Source of the DNA: Lachnospiraceae bacterium | GTDB lineage: Bacteria > Bacillota > Clostridia > Lachnospirales > Lachnospiraceae | Assembly: GCA_028724245.1 (NCBI GenBank) | Contig: JAQYDI010000126.1 | Location: 1-64,000, forward strand | Length of the DNA: 64,000 nt | Reading direction: 5' to 3' | Part shown: piece after piece, positions 37,583 through 45,529 of the stretch | Position numbering within the stretch: position 1 is the stretch's first letter | Layout of the letters: every line of letters begins with the position of its first letter | Position numbers and translations under genes: made by a program | Notes under the pieces: model-generated | Database searches by the model: none | What the model was told of the DNA's origin: nothing | The model's input: only the letters and a program-made list of their open reading frames with translations

Positions 37583-37890
37583 GCCTGCCGCCTCCAATCA
37601 ATACCTGTTTCCCGTTTGATCCGCCTGATTCCGCGCTTTCATTTCTGTACCTATTTTAACACACAACTCACCGTTTATCCATCCCAATCCGCAGGAATCT
37701 CCCTCTTCTTCCGTCTGACTCCGAACAGTAACTGCTGTATTCCAACCATTATTCCAATCGCTCAGCCGTATGTTAAATCTGCACAAAATTCTCCTCCGGA
37801 ATATCTTTCACATTATAAAACTTACAAATACCATATAAAAGAAAATTAAAGTGATTTTTTATATAAAACACAAAACAAATAAGTAATTAT

Positions 37891-37919
37891 TTGACAAAAT
37901 TTGGTTATTATGTTATATT
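37891..37919 (+). promoter_or_regulatory. Sigma-A promoter of the molybdate-type ABC operon
   Basis: TTGACA, a 17-bp spacer and TATATT lie about 220 bp upstream of modA in a very AT-rich stretch. Confidence 0.75.
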
Positions 37920-37924
37920 GATGT

Positions 37925-38140
37925 CAGTTAGTTTATTTTCGTATTGTTTAATCTGTTTTTGTTAAATACAAATATTTCCAAACCGTTCTGATCTAAAGCA
38001 TACGCCATGATTGACGGCCTGTTTTTTAGTTTTGAGGGCATTCAAAGCCTTCACATATATTCAGAGAGAACAGCTGCCGCAGCATATTTTCCTGCTGCCC
38101 GCTGCAGCTGCTGCTCTCACGACCAACAAGGAGGGAAAGT
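37925..38140 (+). other. Long modA leader
   Basis: The roughly 215-nt untranslated leader contains GC-rich inverted segments close to the start (GCTGCCGCAGC...GCTGCAGCTGCTGC). I compared it by eye with the Moco riboswitch pattern and saw no convincing match. There is no terminator-like hairpin with a T run. Confidence 0.35.
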
Positions 38141-38953
38141 ATGAAACAAAAGAAATTATTTTCACTGGTAATGATTTTAGGACTGATTCTGACTCTGCTG
38201 TGCAGCTGCGGCAGCAATGATTCAGCCAAACCGGCGGCAGATACCGCCGAACAGACAGAAGCGGTACCATCCGAAACGGAATCTGTACAGACAGAAGCAG
38301 AAACAAAATCTGATCTGTCCGGTCAGACACTGATGATCTACTGCGGAGCCGGTATGCAGAAACCTTTTCAGGAAATTGCAGATGCTTTCCAGCAGGAAAC
38401 CGGGTGTACTATGAATGTCACCTACGCTAATGCGGCACAGATTCAGACCCAGATCAAAGAATCACAGGAAGGTGATTATTTTATTGCCGGTTCTGAAGAA
38501 GAAACAAAACCTGTCGCTGATTTTGTAAAAACCAGCACGCCGCTGGTAAAGCATATTCCGGTACTGGCTGTTGCAGAAGGCAATCCCAAAGGAATCAAGT
38601 CATTATCTGATCTGGCTTCTTCAGATATCGTAACCGTTATCGGGGATCCCCAGTCAACACCTATCGGCAAAATCGCCGTTAAAGCTTTTGAAGATTATAA
38701 AATCAGTGATTCCGTCAATCTGGGTGCTACCACAACAACCGCACCTCAGCTGGCAACCGTCATCTCCGTTGGCGAAGCTGATGCTGCCATTATCTGGAAA
38801 GAAAACTGCAATGCAGACGGTGTTGAAATCTGTGACACAACCGATATGGATGCTTACATCAAAACGGTTCCTGCTGCCCGCCTGACATTCTGTACGGCTT
38901 CAGACGCTGCAAACAGCATCTGGCAGGCTTACGGCTACGAACTGGCACAATGA
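38141..38953 (+). CDS. modA: Molybdate-type ABC transporter substrate-binding lipoprotein
   Basis: The 270-residue protein has a lipoprotein signal (LTLLCSCGSN; lipidated cysteine near residue 23) and a Thr/Glu-rich linker, then a ModA-like domain (LMIYCGAGMQKPFQEIADAF, GDPQSTPIGKIA, SVGEADAAIIWK). It likely captures molybdate or another oxyanion such as tungstate for transport by ModBC. A GGAGGG site precedes the start. Its stop overlaps the modB start (ATGA). Molybdate, tungstate or sulfate specificity cannot be settled by eye. Confidence 0.85.
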   Translation: MKQKKLFSLVMILGLILTLLCSCGSNDSAKPAADTAEQTEAVPSETESVQTEAETKSDLSGQTLMIYCGAGMQKPFQEIADAFQQETGCTMNVTYANAAQIQTQIKESQEGDYFIAGSEEETKPVADFVKTSTPLVKHIPVLAVAEGNPKGIKSLSDLASSDIVTVIGDPQSTPIGKIAVKAFEDYKISDSVNLGATTTTAPQLATVISVGEADAAIIWKENCNADGVEICDTTDMDAYIKTVPAARLTFCTASDAANSIWQAYGYELAQ

Positions 38954-39753
38954 AAAAAAGAAAAATCTATATTTTTCACCTGATCTGCGGGGCACTCACT
39001 TTGTGTGCCCTGCTGTTGATCGGCAGCAACATTGGTGTTATCATCATACGCGGAACAAAAAGCTTTCCCGAATGTATCTCCCGTCCCGAAACGCTGTTTG
39101 CTTTTGGACTGAGTGTCAGAACCGCATGCATTTCCACTCTTCTTTGTTTTCTGCTGGCGGTTCCTACTTCTTACCTTCTCACACAAACGTCCTTTCCTGG
39201 ATGTCGTATTATGGAGATCCTTCTTGAACTGACCATTTCTTTGCCATACATTGTGCTGGGACTGAGTCTTCTGATACTCTTTTCTTCCCCCACCGGTAAA
39301 TGGCTGAAATCTGCCGGACTTCCTGTTGTTTTCAGTCAGAATGGCATTATCATAGCACAATTGACAGTTAACCTGCCATTTGCTGTAAAACTCATCTCTT
39401 CCGCATTCCGGGACGTGGATCCAAAACTCAGCTATGTGGCCGGACTGCTGGGTGCCGGTCCATTTCAGCGTTTTTTAACCATCATGCTCCCCCTCAGCAG
39501 AAATGCACTGGTCAGTGCTTTTATTCTTCTCTGGTCACGGGCTCTGGGAGAATTTGGTGCCACATTAATGCTGGTCGGTATAACACGTATGAAAACTGAA
39601 ACCCTTCCCGGCAGTATCTATCTGGCCGTCAGTACCAATGACCTGAATGCAGCTCTTGCAAATGCCTTTCTTTTGCTGCTTCTCTCATTTCTTTCTCTGG
39701 CACTGGCCGGTCGATTTGGCAAAAATAAAGGGAAATGGAGGCAATATGAGTAA
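38950..39753 (+). CDS. modB: Molybdate-type ABC transporter permease
   Basis: This 267-residue membrane protein has about six helices and the permease EAA-type loop (YVAGLLGAGPFQRFLTIMLPL), with the ModB-like ALGEFGATLMLVG segment. Start and stop overlap modA and modC, indicating coupled translation of one ABC importer. Confidence 0.88.
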   Translation: MKKRKIYIFHLICGALTLCALLLIGSNIGVIIIRGTKSFPECISRPETLFAFGLSVRTACISTLLCFLLAVPTSYLLTQTSFPGCRIMEILLELTISLPYIVLGLSLLILFSSPTGKWLKSAGLPVVFSQNGIIIAQLTVNLPFAVKLISSAFRDVDPKLSYVAGLLGAGPFQRFLTIMLPLSRNALVSAFILLWSRALGEFGATLMLVGITRMKTETLPGSIYLAVSTNDLNAALANAFLLLLLSFLSLALAGRFGKNKGKWRQYE

Positions 39754-40465
39754 TGAATTACTCCTGTTCCGGGAACTTTCCGTCCGGCGCGGTGATTTTC
39801 TTCTTGACCGGATCAGCTTTTCAGTCAACCGAAGCGAAATTACTGCCATTATAGGAAAGAGCGGTTCCGGAAAAACGGTTCTTCTGGAGACAGCTGCAGG
39901 TTTCTTCCGTCCCTGCAGCGGCGGTGTCTATCTGAATTCCATCCCTGTATGCGACATCCCCGTCGAACAAAGGAAAATCGGCTATCTTTATCAGGATTAC
40001 GGACTTTTTCCCCATATGACTGCCGGTGCAAACATCGGCTACAGTCTGAAACTGAAGCACATATCTGATTCTGAAATCAGAAAACAGGTAGAATTCATGG
40101 CACAGCGTTTCGGCATCGCTCACAGGCTGAATCAGTACCCCGGTACTCTGAGCGGCGGCGAACAGCAGCGGGTGGCTCTGGCACGGGCATTGATGACACG
40201 CGTTCCTCTTCTGCTTCTGGATGAACCATTTTCTGCTCTGGATCCTGTTACAAAAAAAGAACTTTACCGCCTCATCCGTGAAATCCGGGAGGAATTCCAA
40301 TGTGCAGTTTTATTTGTTACCCATGATTTCGAAGAAGCCATCCAGCTGGCCGACCGTATTGGTGTACTGATCGACGGAAAACTGCATGGAATTGTTCCCG
40401 CATCGGAACTGTTTACTGCAGACTGGGATGAAGATGTGAACCGTTTTCTCGGCATTACGAAATAA
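39746..40465 (+). CDS. modC: Molybdate-type ABC transporter ATP-binding protein
   Basis: The ATPase has Walker A GKSGSGKTVLLE, signature LSGGEQQRVALARAL and Walker B LLLLDEPFSALD. At 239 residues it stops after the nucleotide-binding domain and lacks the C-terminal TOBE/Mop domain present in classical ModC, so feedback by bound oxyanion is probably missing. ATG 39746 behind GGAGG overlaps the modB end by 8 nt; the tracked start lies deep in modB. Confidence 0.87.
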   Translation: MSNELLLFRELSVRRGDFLLDRISFSVNRSEITAIIGKSGSGKTVLLETAAGFFRPCSGGVYLNSIPVCDIPVEQRKIGYLYQDYGLFPHMTAGANIGYSLKLKHISDSEIRKQVEFMAQRFGIAHRLNQYPGTLSGGEQQRVALARALMTRVPLLLLDEPFSALDPVTKKELYRLIREIREEFQCAVLFVTHDFEEAIQLADRIGVLIDGKLHGIVPASELFTADWDEDVNRFLGITK

Positions 40466-40533
40466 TCATCATCTACGGCTCTGTCAAAAACTGCAGTCTG
40501 CATATTTTTATTTGTGAAATGAGGTATCCCGTT

Positions 40534-41289
40534 ATGAATATTGAAATATTTTATCAGACTCTGAAACAACGATTTGAACAACTTCTGGATGAAAATGGAA
40601 TCAGAAATGAAACTGTAAAAATTACCTGCCGTTCACTGTCACCCGAGGAAGCCATCGGAAAAACAAAACGCCGTGACTTCCCTATCCTGACAGGAAAAGA
40701 TGTTATGATCCAGGCAGAATTCCGGGGCAGCCGCGGACAGGCATTTACAGAAGCTCCTCTGGAATTTCAGGGAGATCTGACAGATATCCTGTCCGCAGAT
40801 CTTGTAAATGATCCCTATGCCCGCGGATTATATATTGCCGCACTCAATGCTGTCATGGCTTTTCTTGGGAAATGCAGGGGAACGGTACACTGCCGCACCG
40901 ATGGTCCTGAATCCTGTGCCGTGGACATGTACCGCTGGCTGCATCAAAATTATCCTGATATCCAACACATCACACTTGTGGGGTATCAGCCTGCTCTTCT
41001 GGAAATGCTTTCCGGCAGCAAATATGAGGTTCGGGTACTGGATCTGAATCCTGCCAATATCGGTTCCACACGCTTCAAAATCACGGTGGAAGATGGTAAA
41101 AAAGACCGCGAAGATGCCGTTAACTGGGCAGATCTGATTCTCTGTACCGGCAGCACGGTATGCAACGGTACGATTACAGATTATATGGATCTGCAGACGG
41201 AAGTCGTATTTTTCGGAACAACCCTTTCCGGATGCGCTGAGCTGATGGGATTGAAACGTATCTGTTTTGCAGATCGTTACACAGAATAA
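40534..41289 (+). CDS. DUF4213/DUF364 protein
   Basis: This 251-residue protein has an N-terminal DUF4213-like region and a C-terminal DUF364 Rossmann-like domain (HITLVGYQPALLEML, ADLILCTGSTVCNGTI), a family proposed to chelate heavy metals. It follows modABC by 68 bp on the same strand. The setting suggests a link with molybdenum or tungsten handling, but function is not established. ATG 40534 is chosen behind GAGG. Confidence 0.8.
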   Translation: MNIEIFYQTLKQRFEQLLDENGIRNETVKITCRSLSPEEAIGKTKRRDFPILTGKDVMIQAEFRGSRGQAFTEAPLEFQGDLTDILSADLVNDPYARGLYIAALNAVMAFLGKCRGTVHCRTDGPESCAVDMYRWLHQNYPDIQHITLVGYQPALLEMLSGSKYEVRVLDLNPANIGSTRFKITVEDGKKDREDAVNWADLILCTGSTVCNGTITDYMDLQTEVVFFGTTLSGCAELMGLKRICFADRYTE

Positions 41290-41334
41290 CCAGCCTGCTT
41301 TTCATCCCTCAATTGCAGCGGGGAATCTCATCCT

Positions 41335-41964
41335 TCAGATTTCCCGCTTTTCATACACCTTCACGGATATCATCCACGATATACCAAAAACAATCGCTCC
41401 AGCCGCGCAAAGCAGCAGCGGAACCAGATTGCCCTGCACATTAACGGAAATCTGAAGTTTTTCAAGGATCTGGGGAAAGGCAACCCCGCTGCCGCATACA
41501 ACGGCAATGGTGATATAATATGCCATTCTGCCTTTTTCCACTCCGTATTTGAACATAACCGGCAGGATCACAGCGGAAGAAACCAGTCCCAGCAAAAGCA
41601 GAATCGACAGGATCCATGCCAGTTCCTCTCTTGCAGCTCCCACACCTGCGGCGGCACGGATTCCCTGAATTGCAGCTGCAATGATCCATACAACGGCAAT
41701 CAGCGCAGCCGCTATGAGATATTTGACTGAAACCATCTGTGCCCGGGAACAGGGCAGCGTACAGCTGTAAATATTCCATCCGCTTTTTTCATCGTAGGAC
41801 AGCAGCGTAGTAGGAATAATACTCGCAACCATCATGGGATAAATCGTAAAGAACAGATTATCATCCTCCGCTGCGGAAACTGCCAGAAACATAATCATCA
41901 GAAAAAAAACTGCACGGCAGTATCTGCTCATCATATAACAATCCTTCAGAAAAAGCCCCTTCAT
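41335..41964 (-). CDS. ABC-2 type transporter permease
   Basis: This 209-residue protein has about six membrane helices and no enzymatic motif. It follows the ABC ATPase by 5 nt and a GntR regulator, an arrangement typical of YtrA-type operons in which the pair exports an antimicrobial or cell-wall-active compound. The YDEKSGWNIYSCTLP segment is typical of this ABC-2 family. The substrate is unknown. Confidence 0.83.
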   Translation of the reverse strand: MKGLFLKDCYMMSRYCRAVFFLMIMFLAVSAAEDDNLFFTIYPMMVASIIPTTLLSYDEKSGWNIYSCTLPCSRAQMVSVKYLIAAALIAVVWIIAAAIQGIRAAAGVGAAREELAWILSILLLLGLVSSAVILPVMFKYGVEKGRMAYYITIAVVCGSGVAFPQILEKLQISVNVQGNLVPLLLCAAGAIVFGISWMISVKVYEKREI

Positions 41965-41969
41965 ATCTG

Positions 41970-42866
41970 TTACGCCTCCTTCACCATAAATACAAATAAT
42001 TCTTCGATGCTTACCGGACTGATGCTGATTCCATCCGGTACCGCGTCCCGCAGCACCAGTGCTTCTACCCCGTAGGGAGACTCTTTTCTGCCTTTCACCG
42101 CTGAAGGTGTGATTCCATCCAGCATCTCACGGGTGCAGTGGATCAGACCGTATTTCTCCAGAAGAATATCCTTTTCCTCACACAACAGCAGTTTCCCTTT
42201 ATGGATAAATGCAATGTAATCACAGAGTTTTTCCAGATCGCTTACGATGTGGGAAGACATGAGAATGGAGTGATTCTCGTCTCTGGTAAACTCACTGAAC
42301 ATCTCCACCACTTCATCGCGGACAACCGGATCAAGACCGCTGGTGGCTTCATCCAGAATCAGCAGCTTTGCATCATGAGAAAGCGCCGCTGCAATACCCA
42401 GCTTCATCTTCATGCCCCGCGAAAAATCCTTAAACGCCTTTTTCTCCGGAACAGAAAGCTTTTTCAGATAATCAAAGAAAACATCTTCCTTCCAGTTTTT
42501 ATAGGTATATTTCATGATGCGGTTGACCTGGCCGGCGTTGAGGCACTCCGGAAAGCCCACCTCATCCAGCACCACGCCGATATCCTCCTTCGTCGCATTC
42601 AGTTTTTCCTGATTATCTCTCCCAAGAAGAGTAATCGTACCGGCATCCCGCCTGATCATATCAAGAATCAGCCTGATCGTCGTACTTTTCCCTGCGCCGT
42701 TCTCCCCGATCAATCCCATAATACAGCCGCAGGGCAGCGTCAGGTTCAGATGATCCAGTGTAAAATCCGGATAGGATTTGCATAAATCTTTTATTTCAAT
42801 GGCATTCCTGTTTGTTCCTGCTGCATTTGCTGCTGAAGCCACGCTCATTGTTCCTGCTGCATTCAT
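41970..42866 (-). CDS. ABC transporter ATP-binding protein, YtrB-like
   Basis: The 298-residue ATPase has Walker A GENGAGKSTTI, a degenerate signature (DFSRGMKMKLGIAAAL) and Walker B LLILDEATSGLDP. The start ATG overlaps the GntR stop codon (TAATG). Before the domain (IEIKDLCKSY) lie about 20 residues with a duplicated NAAGT unit, produced by a 16-bp direct repeat in the DNA. It works with the downstream permease. Confidence 0.92.
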   Translation of the reverse strand: MNAAGTMSVASAANAAGTNRNAIEIKDLCKSYPDFTLDHLNLTLPCGCIMGLIGENGAGKSTTIRLILDMIRRDAGTITLLGRDNQEKLNATKEDIGVVLDEVGFPECLNAGQVNRIMKYTYKNWKEDVFFDYLKKLSVPEKKAFKDFSRGMKMKLGIAAALSHDAKLLILDEATSGLDPVVRDEVVEMFSEFTRDENHSILMSSHIVSDLEKLCDYIAFIHKGKLLLCEEKDILLEKYGLIHCTREMLDGITPSAVKGRKESPYGVEALVLRDAVPDGISISPVSIEELFVFMVKEA

Positions 42867-43243
42867 TACGTCTCCTCCTCATTGATGATGTAAAACATAT
42901 CGATAATATCCTGTCTGCTCAGATTGCATGAAACAGCAAGCTTCGCAATCTCCATCAGATGTTCCTCGATCTTCTTCAGGTTCTCCTCCCGCAGCCATTC
43001 CACATTCTTCGGGGCTACAAAGCACCCCTTGGCTGCAATCGTGTAAATAAATCCTTCCTTCTCCAGTTCATCATAGGCCCTTTTCGTGGTAACCACGCTG
43101 ATGCGCAGATCCTTGGCCAGATTGCGGATGGAAGGAAGCGCCTCGTCCGCCTGCAGCGTTCCGTTGATGATCTGATTCTTGATCTGTGTATAAATCTGAT
43201 CATAAATCGGCGCGCCGCTTTTGTTGTCAATGAATATATTCAC
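42866..43243 (-). CDS. GntR family regulator, YtrA subfamily
   Basis: The 125-residue regulator has a winged-helix domain (PIYDQIYTQIKNQIINGTL, LPSIRNLAKDLRISVVTTKRAYDELEKEG) and the short C-terminal dimerisation helices of the YtrA subfamily. It leads an operon with an ABC ATPase and permease. A large inverted repeat overlaps its promoter, so it probably represses its own operon until an antimicrobial or envelope signal appears. Confidence 0.93.
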   Translation of the reverse strand: MNIFIDNKSGAPIYDQIYTQIKNQIINGTLQADEALPSIRNLAKDLRISVVTTKRAYDELEKEGFIYTIAAKGCFVAPKNVEWLREENLKKIEEHLMEIAKLAVSCNLSRQDIIDMFYIINEEET

Positions 43244-43268
43244 GTTTTCACCTCATTAATCGACTCTG

Positions 43269-43323
43269 AACAGTTACCATTATTTTATTTGCCTATAGCA
43301 AAATAAAAATTTCAGTAACTGTT
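43269..43323. repeat. Palindrome upstream of the GntR gene
   Basis: AACAGTTAC and GTAACTGTT enclose a second pair (ATTTTATTTGC / GCAAAATAAAAAT) around a CTATA centre. The leading CTCTGAACAGTTAC resembles the MITE-like terminal motif. It lies in the 5' leader of the GntR operon. Confidence 0.5.
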
Positions 43324-43336
43324 TACTTCATATGCC

Positions 43337-43380
43337 GACTGTATATACTGTTTATCTGTATATGTACAGTATATACAGTC
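43337..43380. promoter_or_regulatory. Operator of the GntR-ABC operon
   Basis: The 15-bp arms GACTGTATATACTGT and ACAGTATATACAGTC form a perfect inverted repeat separated by 14 bp. It overlaps the -10 box of the operon promoter, as expected for repression by the YtrA-like regulator. Confidence 0.8.
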
Positions 43381-43396
43381 GATACAGTATTGTCAA
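43368..43396 (-). promoter_or_regulatory. Sigma-A promoter of the GntR-ABC operon
   Basis: On the minus strand TTGACA, a 17-bp spacer and TATACT are present; the -10 lies inside the operator arm. Confidence 0.85.
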
Positions 43397-43443
43397 GATG
43401 TTTTCGAAAATTCTGTTCACCGCAGTGTGATCACCTCGGAGTG

Positions 43444-43485
43444 TTTTTGTATAATAGGAAACGCAGTTTCCTATTATACAAAAAA
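43444..43485. repeat. Palindromic interspersed repeat, copy C
   Basis: TTTTTGTATAATAGGAAAC and its inverted copy GTTTCCTATTATACAAAAA form a nearly perfect hairpin. The preceding GCAGTGTGATC is shared with copy B. It abuts the terminator of the UroD-like gene. Confidence 0.8.
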
Positions 43486-43530
43486 CCGGCCGGTTTCTCT
43501 GTTCTCTGCAGAAAAACCGGCCGGTTTTGC
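43481..43530 (-). terminator. Intrinsic terminator after the UroD-like gene
   Basis: The stem AAAACCGGCCGGTTT / AAACCGGCCGGTTTT is followed on the minus strand by TTTTTTG. The arms are themselves palindromic. Confidence 0.8.
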
Positions 43531-43564
43531 TATCGGGTTTATATATAGCGGCAGTATGCATCAG

Positions 43565-44557
43565 TTATTTTCCGAAAACCACCTTGCTGTAATTGTCAAT
43601 TGCTTCTGTTGTTGCTTCATAAACGCCTTCAAAAGTACTCATTGCAAGCCCCTGAGAAGCGCTGGGGATGAAATACAGTTTGCCGCATTCATCACATGCA
43701 CGTTTTACTTCTTTTGCTACCACCTCAGGAGTCCATCCTTCGTAATCGATCTTGGCACTGTCAATACCGCCCATGAAGGAGATCTTTCCGCCGTATTTCT
43801 TGATCAATTCGGGAATATTGTTGGTCGTCATGACACCCTGCCAGATATCAATGCCCATATCGATCATATAGGGAACCAGTGTAGCCGCATAGGAATCGCT
43901 GTGGTGAACGATCAGTTCAACGCCGTTTTCCTTGTAGCATCCATAAATATCCTTGTATGCGGGCAGCAGGAATTCTTCAAACATATCAGGAGAAATAAAC
44001 GTAGATGTCTGGCTGCCCCAGTCATCATGATGGAATAATCCGTCGGGTTTCAGGTGTTTGCAGATTTCTTCCGCCTGTTTTACTTCCCATTCTGTCAGGA
44101 ATTTGATCAGATCCTTCAGATCATCGGGTTCTTCATAGAAATTGATCAGTGTATTCTGGATCTCACACAGATGATGGCACTGTTCAAAAATACCGGGTGC
44201 AACGAAAGGTGTTACAAAATATTCGTTTCTGTCGATTGCTTCTGCCTGTGCAATGAACGGTTCCCATGCAGCATCGGGCAGACTGGTAGCCGGTGCTTTC
44301 ACATAATCTCTCCAGTGTGTGATATCCTTTACAACAATCTTCTCAGGTGTATGAACCGGAAAAGAACCGGGCGTACCGATCGGCCATGAATTGGTAACAC
44401 CCCATGCGTTCACCACATTCTCCTCTCCGTACTGAGGCATCGCACTCTGTGTCATGATCGGATGAAATACCATGGCAAATGCTTCATACTGATTTACGAA
44501 ACGATCCGGATTACCGCCATGAATAGTCTCCAGTAAATTCTGTTTTTTTGTTAACAT
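43565..44557 (-). CDS. Uroporphyrinogen decarboxylase family protein
   Basis: The 330-residue protein has the UroD/MtaA fold seen in haem synthesis enzymes and in corrinoid-dependent methyltransferases. Recognisable pieces are HHDDWGSQTSTFISPDMFEEFLLP and MGGIDSA. Lacking neighbouring haem genes, it is more likely a methyltransferase-type member than true HemE; however, no corrinoid protein gene is adjacent. ATG 44557 follows GGAGG at 8 nt. Its substrate is unknown. Confidence 0.82.
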   Translation of the reverse strand: MLTKKQNLLETIHGGNPDRFVNQYEAFAMVFHPIMTQSAMPQYGEENVVNAWGVTNSWPIGTPGSFPVHTPEKIVVKDITHWRDYVKAPATSLPDAAWEPFIAQAEAIDRNEYFVTPFVAPGIFEQCHHLCEIQNTLINFYEEPDDLKDLIKFLTEWEVKQAEEICKHLKPDGLFHHDDWGSQTSTFISPDMFEEFLLPAYKDIYGCYKENGVELIVHHSDSYAATLVPYMIDMGIDIWQGVMTTNNIPELIKKYGGKISFMGGIDSAKIDYEGWTPEVVAKEVKRACDECGKLYFIPSASQGLAMSTFEGVYEATTEAIDNYSKVVFGK

Positions 44558-44754
44558 CACATCAACCTCCATGCTGTTTTACACGGTTCAAAGCCGGCTT
44601 TATGAAACCTTCAGCATCTGAAAACCGGCTCCGAACCTCTTTTATGTCTCATGTCTTCTGTCAACAGTGTATCACAACTTCCACGTGATATACCAGAGAA
44701 TCTCCGTACAAAAATAGAAAAAAACAATATGGAAATTTGTATTCCGGATACTAA

Positions 44755-45507
44755 TCACCTTTCCTCCGGGCACAGATACCGGCGTTTCCCCAGCGTTTTC
44801 TTTCCATATTCGATGGATTCCTCCGGACAGCTGCAGATGCAGGCCATACAGTGGGTACAGTCGCCGCCCCATTCCGGCTTTCCGTTTTTCAACCGGATAT
44901 TGTGAAGCGGACAGACTTTTACCCATTTTCCGCAGCCGACACAGCCCGATGCGGCATAAAATTGTCTGTCACTGACACATACCCCGTAAAACAGCCGGTT
45001 GACAGGTCCGCTTTTGATCCGGTCGGATATGCAGATCTTTTTCTTCGGAAACACTGCACCCTTTTTGATCAGGACGGCGCACCGGCGGATCCGGCCCTCC
45101 GCCTGACGGATGATCCTTCCGGCCTCCTGACGGGAGGGCGCGCAAAACATGGCAATATAATTTTCCGGCATTACGATTTCCATGCATCCCATGTACATAA
45201 AATGTTTTTTATAACAGAGTTTTCCCGCATATTTTGCCGCATTCCCATTATCTTCCCCGCAGGTCATGACAAAATAAGCGCTCCTGCTGCCTGTAAAACC
45301 GGTCTTCCCTATCCATTCTTTTACTTTTTCAGGCATTCTCCATGCATATACAGGTGTTACAAATACCAGCGGTTTTTCCGAATGAACTTTTGTATAGTCC
45401 TCATTTTTGATCCGCTCATTCAGATCGAGCACCTCATCCCCGGTCAGCGCTGCAATTTTCTTCGCCGCAAAGGCACTGTTCCCCGTTCCTGAAAAATATA
45501 ATATCAT
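44755..45507 (-). CDS. EFR1-type flavodoxin/ferredoxin protein with altered first cluster motif
   Basis: This 250-residue protein has an N-terminal flavodoxin-like domain (FSGTGNSAFAAKKI) and two C-terminal ferredoxin motifs, the EFR1 architecture. The second motif is complete (CTHCMACICSCP). The first reads CVGCGKWVKVCP, where CVGCGKCVKVCP is expected, so the third cysteine is a tryptophan (codon TGG). One cluster may be a 3Fe-4S or be lost. Family members are taken to shuttle electrons; partners are unknown. It lies 22 nt after uraA. Confidence 0.88.
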   Translation of the reverse strand: MILYFSGTGNSAFAAKKIAALTGDEVLDLNERIKNEDYTKVHSEKPLVFVTPVYAWRMPEKVKEWIGKTGFTGSRSAYFVMTCGEDNGNAAKYAGKLCYKKHFMYMGCMEIVMPENYIAMFCAPSRQEAGRIIRQAEGRIRRCAVLIKKGAVFPKKKICISDRIKSGPVNRLFYGVCVSDRQFYAASGCVGCGKWVKVCPLHNIRLKNGKPEWGGDCTHCMACICSCPEESIEYGKKTLGKRRYLCPEER

Positions 45508-45529
45508 CCTTCTCCCCCTCTAAGTACCA

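Noticed and set aside
37925-38140. Moco riboswitch upstream of modA
   Set aside because: No match by eye to the conserved core; kept only as an undefined leader.
44588-44635. Terminator between the EFR1 and UroD-like genes
   Set aside because: There is an AGCCGG/CCGGCT inverted repeat, but no T run on either strand, so I did not call it.
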